A DNA stretch of 64,000 nt from Monocercomonoides exilis (Eukaryota > Preaxostyla > Oxymonadida > Polymastigidae). Made by a program: the position numbers and the translations under genes. The number at the start of each line of letters is the position of its first letter. Position 1 is the first letter of the stretch. The notes beneath the pieces are model-generated. The model was not told the DNA's origin. It did not search any database and saw nothing but the letters and a program-made list of their open reading frames with translations. The stretch lies in assembly GCA_001643675.2 (NCBI GenBank), contig LSRY02000058.1, positions 417,501 through 481,500 on the forward strand. The letters run 5' to 3'. This document shows positions 57,934-64,000 of this stretch, in pieces.

Positions 57934-60457
57934 GAGAATCATTAAAAAGCAGCTCGGCTATCAGATTTTCGGAATGCGTGGGGCTTCTTCCCTTTTGTCG
58001 ATATTTCTGTTTCAGTTGCCGCTCAGTGCAAACAGAAATGCATCTCTTTCTTCTATTTCTGCTTCACTGTCATCTTCAGTTATCACTTCTTTATCCCCAT
58101 CTTGTTCCGCTGTTGCATGCATTTCTGGTTCGTTATTCTCTTCTTATCCTTCTTTTCTCCTTTTCCACTAAATATTTATCATCACAAAAATTTCTTCAAT
58201 CCTTTTGACCACATTTCCTTTCAAAATATTTTATTGGATCAAGAACTTTGTTTTCTTTAACTTTAAAAAATGGAAAATAAGAAAGACTGATAAATATTCA
58301 TCTTTTTCTCATTTTGATTTATGAAAATTTCCTTCTGCGGCATAATTTCTCTGTTTCTTTTTCATTTCTCTCTTAATCTCTGATGCAGATATCAAATGGA
58401 AAGAAATCCAATCAAATGACATGAATGAAGAAGAAGAAGAAGTGTGTGAAATGTTGTTGATGTGTTTGAAGAAGAAGAAGAAGATGGTAATGATGATAAA
58501 TGAATAGAACGAGATGATTAATTGTTGAAAATTGTGAAAATGAGTGTCAATTTACATCAACGGAGAAATTCATTGAAATTCTTTTCTTCTGTCTCTTTTT
58601 CTTCTGGCAAATAATAATTTCTGAATCCTTTTCACTTTCAGCTCAATCTCTTCAACTTTTTCCAACAAAAAAATACAAAGCACGCATCAATCTCTTTTTC
58701 ATTCCATCTATTCCTTTTTCACTTCCCCTTCTTTCACAAAAAAAATCATCTTTCCTCAAAAATAATTCTTCACCTAAGCTGATGCAAGACATCTTCATAA
58801 TATCTCGCATTCCATCTGTCTGTCTGTATTTTTCCTTCCCCACTTTTCTTCTTCTTCAAAGCGATATAATCCCTCATCCTTTCAGCATTCAAAAAACAAA
58901 ATAATAATCACTTCAAAAAATATTCAACAAACCTTCTAAACATTTTTAAAGGCAATTTTCTATATTTTATTCCATTGACAAAGCTCATTTCCCTCCAATA
59001 AAAATTCATTATTCCTTCCATTTCCAAATATTTCTTCATCTGATTCGCTAATCGTCCTTTCCAGAAGTCATTTTTCTATTAAATGCATCAATTTATTGTT
59101 CTTCTGAAAAATGAGAAATTTATGCATTTCCTTCAATTCCATCTTTCTCATTGAAAAATATCCTTTTTCTCGTATGAAAATATCATCTCCAATTCCCATC
59201 CCAATCCCTTCATCCTGGGCACTTTCCATATGAAATCGCTGTCCGAACTTGATAGTCAGACTGAATAACGAGAAATAAAGCTTTTTATTCATTTTCATTC
59301 ATTTCGATCTGATTCTCTGAAATCAGTGCAAAAGCTGTCAACAACCAGATATTCGTATAAAGAAAAATAAATAAATAGCAAACCTTCTTCTCTATTTAAA
59401 ACATAAAATCCTTCTTCAGCGCCTTATGTGTCCACAAAAATTTGTTTATCCAAGGAATACTGCTTGTTTGAAATACGTTGCTCTATTTCTTAAATAGTTG
59501 AAAATATAGAACAAAAAGAAGAAAAAGAAATCATTCCAATTCTTTAAGTTTCTATCTCAAACTTAAATAGAAATATTGCGTTTCATGACTTATGCAAATG
59601 GTATTATTTCTTTTTCGAAAACAACAATAATAAAAATTTAAGCAAACATGTCAATATCCATTTCTTTTTCATATTGAAGTGCAATATATTCTGAATATAT
59701 GTGTTAGGCAACTTAGCAAAAAATAACAAACAAATCATATTTTTTCCAAACAATTGTAAAGCCCAATTGCTGATCTTTGATTTTTGATAATTTTTTTAAA
59801 ATTGTTATGGAACATCAAAAAAAGTTAAAATTTGAAAATGTGTCAAAATTTTATTAATAATATTAGTGAATGAATATTTTTCAAAGAAAATTTTCGCATT
59901 GGACACCTTGAAACATACGAATTAGAGATTAAAAAAGTCTGAAGTGAAAAAACTTTAGTGATGGACATGAAGGCAAAATCTTCTTCACGTCACTCAGGTT
60001 AACAAAAAACGATTTCATAAACAACTTTTGTTAGCTTTGTTGTATTTTTATGAATTAATTACCAAAATTTAATTTCTGCAATATTTACAATATGCCTACA
60101 AATTTAAAGGTTTAAAATTTTGTTATTTAACGGCAAAACATCAACTTTTGAGCAAACCACTAAAACACTCATCGTTTGATTTTTTTCTGCCAATTTTTTG
60201 ATATTATTTTTGTGTTAAAAAATATTCATTGCACCCACATTTAAGTTCATGGATTTTCATTGTTTTTGTTTCAGCAGGTCTCACACTCCCATTTGCAAAT
60301 TTTCCTCTTTATCCTCCAGAGCAGAAGCTGGAAAACGATAAACAGAAAATTGAAAAAACCAAATAAAACTGAAAAATGCTGAAATTTCTTGAAGCAACAG
60401 ACAAACAGAGGTCAAACGAATGAAGAAGATAGCCTGAGCTGCTGCCAAAAATATAAC

Positions 60458-60525
<68 letters not shown>
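60458..60525 (+). repeat. Poly-A/(GA)n microsatellite
   Basis: About 28 A bases followed directly by about 20 GA units. Confidence 0.9.
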
Positions 60526-60529
<4 letters not shown>

Positions 60530-60959
60530 GATGATTTCCAAAACTATGCCAATTCGGCTGCTGAGCTTTGTGTTGCATACCAAACAGCACAACCCTTTCG
60601 CCAACAGCTAACAAGACGTTTGCACTGCTGCTTGTGCCAATGCTCTTCTTTCTGCCTCTTTCTTCCCATTCTCTTCCTATTCTCTTCTTTTTGCTCTTCT
60701 TCTGCTTCTTCTTCTTGCACAACCGGTGGGTGTCTTCAATGCGATGTCCATCTGCCTTCCCTCTTTCCCACTCTCTCTTTCCCCTTTTTTTATTCTCTTC
60801 TGCTTTCTTTCCCCTTCCACTCACTTGCCTCTTCCTTTGCCTTTGCCTCTTCCTTTGTCTTTGACACTCATCAGAGAAGAAAAAGAGTAAAGCATTGAAA
60901 ATGCCTCCAAAACTGACCGAAACACACAGAATATCTGAATTGTTTGAAGAAAAATCCCA

Positions 60960-61017
60960 CAAAAGACGAAGAAGAGGAAGAAGAGGAAGAAGAGGAAGAA
61001 GAGGAAGAAGAAGAAAA
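60960..61017 (+). repeat. Short tandem GAA/GGA-type repeat
   Basis: Near-perfect 9-base units of the form agaggaaga repeat about five times, then run into GAA repeats. Confidence 0.8.
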
Positions 61018-62750
61018 TCTCAAACATTTTTCGAGTGTTCTCTGCCATCCCATCAGAATTGTGGCTGTCTTTCTTCTACTCTTCATCCGACTCATTCTCA
61101 TTTGCTGCACTTCCTCCTTTCATTCATCACACTTTCTGTGAAATCTGATGACCTCTGTGTTTTCTGATGTTTTGCAGAAGAACGAGGGAAGAGAAACACT
61201 TTTCGATTGCATTGGCTTTGCCGACCTCTGAAAAGAAGAGAAAGAAGAAGAAGTTGATGATAATGAAACGATAATGTTGATAATAACGATATTAAAGTAA
61301 ATGAGGATGATGATGATGAAGATGATTGTAGAGTGTGCGATTGAAGATTTATTGGTACGCACACCAAAACAAGAACAGCAGCGCAGATGAAAGAAGAAAG
61401 CAATCGCAAATGGCTGTGGCCTCAAGGAATTGATGTGCAACTGCCAATGAGAAGCAACACGATGAAAAATGTTGTTTCTTTCTATTTCCTCTTTCCTCTT
61501 CTCAGCAGCTCAATCACAAAAGGAATGGCTAGAATTTTCTATTGATCTCAAGATAAACATTCCATTTGGTGCTTTTCTGATACAGCATATGATGATGATG
61601 AAAATAGTGCATGGAGAAGGATGATGTTTGATGTGCGTTTGATGAAGAAGAAGAAGAAATCCTTTTTCTTTCCTTCATATCTTTGTCGCTTCTGAGAATA
61701 TGTCAATGAGTGAACATAAACCCATTTCCTTTTCCAAAACAATGCTGGCGAATGAAAAACAAAAAACGTTCGAAAGAATTGTTTCTATGGCATCTTCTTC
61801 CATTCTTTGCTTTCACAATCATCATTGTTGTTTGTTATTTTTCTTTTCAATCCCTTTTCATTCAAAAAGCAGCCTTCAATCTGATTCTGCCTCCTCATTT
61901 TCCCTTCTTCCTTTCTCCAAAACAAATTCTCCCAGCAAATAGAATGCGTCAGCCATTTCTATCATGACTTTCATATTCCTATCATATGAAAAAATAAAAA
62001 GCAAAAAAAAAAAAAAAGTATTTTCATTAAAATACTCGAATAAAACAGAGTTTGTCGCATACCAATCGCTTATTGCATCCCTTCCTGCAACCACTTTGCA
62101 TCAACAAAAACTGTCCATTTTCACTCATTCCAGTTTTTATCCTTTTTCTCTTGAACTGAAATTCCATCTCTATCTGTGAGAAAAGCACATCAAAAACCCA
62201 ATCCAAAAGCTCATATAACCTTGTTCCATGCAGCCCATCCCTTTTGCGAAAAGTGTCCATTTCGGCCAATCTTGGCAAAAACAATCATTTCTTTTAAAAC
62301 ATCGAAAATCTCTTCAAATAAAAATATCACAAATAATCCACCAAAAGACACACATTAATATGTGGTGCAGAATCACAAAACTTCCATCGCTCACACCTCT
62401 TCTGTTCATCTATTTTCATCAATCTTCACAACATTCATTTATTTCACAAACGCCATTTCTCATGAAAATACAGGTAATAAAATCATTTGCTCTAAATCAT
62501 ATGTTGTTCCATCTCAGAGGCAGATATCGCTGGACGGTGAGTAACAGCTGAAATATCAGAACATCAACAAAAATTTATTAATAATTCTCTATTATTCATC
62601 GGATCATAAATAAATGTCGAAAAATATAAAAGGAAAATATTTATTTTTGATGTTATATGATACGCAACGTTGAAAAAGGGAATTAATTTTTAATTGAAGG
62701 GCCCATATTAGTCTGTGACAGAAAATAGAAAAGAAAGCAGTTTGAGACGC

Positions 62751-64000
62751 ATGGTTGTGGCAGTGTCAGGAATATTATATTGTGTGTGGATAATTAGTGT
62801 GGGGTGCATGTGCAAGGGTACCACAAGTGATGGAGCAGGCTTTGGAGAGAATTCAGCGAAAGAAGGAAAATTGGATTATTCTGAAGGCACATGGCCAGAA
62901 AAGGCTCAAAACAACAAAATTGGAGATGGCCATTTATTTGACACACATATTGAAGGAAAAGAAGGTAGGGTGAGAGAGACCTGGAAAGAAGAGAGAATGA
63001 TGAAGAAAAATACAAAACAATTGAATGAGAGAAGTGGAGAGGTTGGGAAAGTCCAAAAATGGGGTTTTTGTGAAGAGTGGAAAATGTGGGGAAAGGAGGG
63101 AGTGTGCGGTGGGAGTGGGGTTGAGGGAAGTGTTGTTGGGGTCAATTCATCATTGCAACTGAATTCATTGGCATTGATAGAAAAAAGTGGGGAGAGTGTG
63201 CTCAGGGCATCAGATGGAAGTTTTGTTGAGGTGAGTGGATGTGTTGTTGGAGTTGAGAGAGAGACATCCCTCTTTGATTTTTGTGGAAGCTGTGGATTGT
63301 TCACCAACATTTCCCTCAGATCGTCTTCATCCTCGACTGAACAGATATTTCCACCACTTTTCTCTTCAAAAGCAATGGAAGGAGAGATTTCAGAGAAATG
63401 CCATGTTTCTGTTTGCTCTTCTCATTTCTCATCTTTTTACATATCTTCAGCCCCATTTATCTTATCGCGCTTTGTCACTCTTTCCCAATTAGAATTCTTC
63501 AACATCTCAACAACTCCATTGAAAACAACACATCCGGCTGAAGGGTTAAGCCAAATGGCGTTTCTGATGAGTGGATGTGAGTTTGAGTCAGTGTGGGATG
63601 TGTATGATGGGGGTATTGTCCCCTCACTGAACAGCCCCTCATCTTCCCTGGATGCCTCAAATACTTCATTTGTCAGATGCTATCGATCACAGAATATTGC
63701 AATCAGCGGGAGTGAGGGGAATCCATCGAAACAAGTGAGACAGAACGAGACGGACAATGGAACAAATTCATTCACTTGGTGCGAATGGAATGGCTCTAAA
63801 ACAACTGAAAATAATAATATTCTCAATGATGGGACTTCAAATGGCGGAGCGATTTGCATGAATAATCTGGCATCGGGAACTCTTTCATTGAAATATTGCT
63901 CATTCAACGATTGCTATGCATATGCTTATGGCGGAGGAATCATGTGCTATAAAATCAGCTCAATCAAGGCTGAAAACAACTCATTCAATGCTTGCACCGC
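62751..64000 (+). CDS. Secreted beta-helix-type surface protein, 5' part (runs off right edge)
   Basis: From the ATG at 62751 the frame stays open to the end of the window (416 complete codons), with an in-frame TAG upstream at 62709. The start MVVAVSGILYCVWIISVGC is a clear short signal peptide. The mature part is rich in Gly, Ser, Asn and Cys. Near the right edge it shows beta-helix-type repeats (GGAICMNN, SLKYCSFNDCYAYAYGGGI, ENNSFNACT), closely resembling GGALYVHDN and GGGIFGFN in the giant protein at 22483-31380. No intron is needed. A surface or secreted role is inferred. The membrane anchor, if any, lies outside the window. Confidence 0.72.
   Translation, partial: MVVAVSGILYCVWIISVGCMCKGTTSDGAGFGENSAKEGKLDYSEGTWPEKAQNNKIGDGHLFDTHIEGKEGRVRETWKEERMMKKNTKQLNERSGEVGKVQKWGFCEEWKMWGKEGVCGGSGVEGSVVGVNSSLQLNSLALIEKSGESVLRASDGSFVEVSGCVVGVERETSLFDFCGSCGLFTNISLRSSSSSTEQIFPPLFSSKAMEGEISEKCHVSVCSSHFSSFYISSAPFILSRFVTLSQLEFFNISTTPLKTTHPAEGLSQMAFLMSGCEFESVWDVYDGGIVPSLNSPSSSLDASNTSFVRCYRSQNIAISGSEGNPSKQVRQNETDNGTNSFTWCEWNGSKTTENNNILNDGTSNGGAICMNNLASGTLSLKYCSFNDCYAYAYGGGIMCYKISSIKAENNSFNACT

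Larger units (their letters stand above)
57934..62750. other. Long gene-poor region rich in simple repeats
   Basis: About 4.8 kb with no gene I can support. It contains scattered GAA/TTC and A/T repeats. Short open frames on the minus strand near 58652-58843, 59068-59298 and 61876-62284 (for example DGLHGTRLYELLDWVFDVLF) have some protein character but are broken by many stops. They could be relics. Confidence 0.5.

Noticed and set aside
60821-61141. Glu- or Ser-rich open frames around GAA/GGA repeats
   Set aside because: They exist only because simple repeats lack stops. No start context, splice sites or non-repeat protein character support them.

Overview
The window is eukaryotic and looks like a unicellular protist with an AT-rich genome. 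Protein-coding genes carry short introns (mostly about 50-170 bases) with GT...AG borders, and the usual donor is GTNNG. All three standard stop codons are used, and the conserved genes are eukaryotic: Ste24, calreticulin, ribosomal protein eL29, coronin, DCN1-like, RPE, SRPK and an XMAP215-like protein. The very long beta-helix surface proteins, the DIRS element and the intron style would fit a metamonad such as an oxymonad. That placement is an inference.

Layout. 1-2029 (minus): 5' part of a secreted beta-helix-type protein that runs off the left edge; two ~50-base introns explain its apparent frameshifts. 2299-4707 (plus): complete eight-exon CAAX protease Ste24. 5278-15375: three copies of an unnamed, acidic, helical-repeat gene family. 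Two are intact three-exon genes and the third is a decaying pseudogene interrupted by an inverted duplication. 15526-21221: a DIRS-type tyrosine-recombinase retrotransposon with inverted terminal repeats and an internal complementary region; its genes are broken. 22483-31380 (minus): one intronless 2,965-residue type I membrane protein.

33655-39214 (plus): a tight housekeeping block of calreticulin, ribosomal protein eL29, coronin and a DCN1-like neddylation factor. 39756-51703: a Ser/Pro/Arg-rich protein, an XMAP215-like TOG protein, ribulose-phosphate 3-epimerase and an SRPK-type kinase with very large insertions. 51987-54867: a mobile-element island made of a 355-base, apparently perfect inverted repeat, a hAT transposase fragment, and a Merlin/IS1595-type element with terminal inverted repeats. 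55560-57933: a decayed coding tract plus a reading frame broken by one TAG. 57934-62750 is mostly non-coding. 62751-64000 (plus): the start of a third beta-helix-type surface protein that runs off the right edge.

The conserved genes do not form a pathway. The window combines housekeeping genes with a fast-evolving part made of surface proteins, a lineage-specific gene family and mobile elements. No tRNA, rRNA or CRISPR array was recognised.
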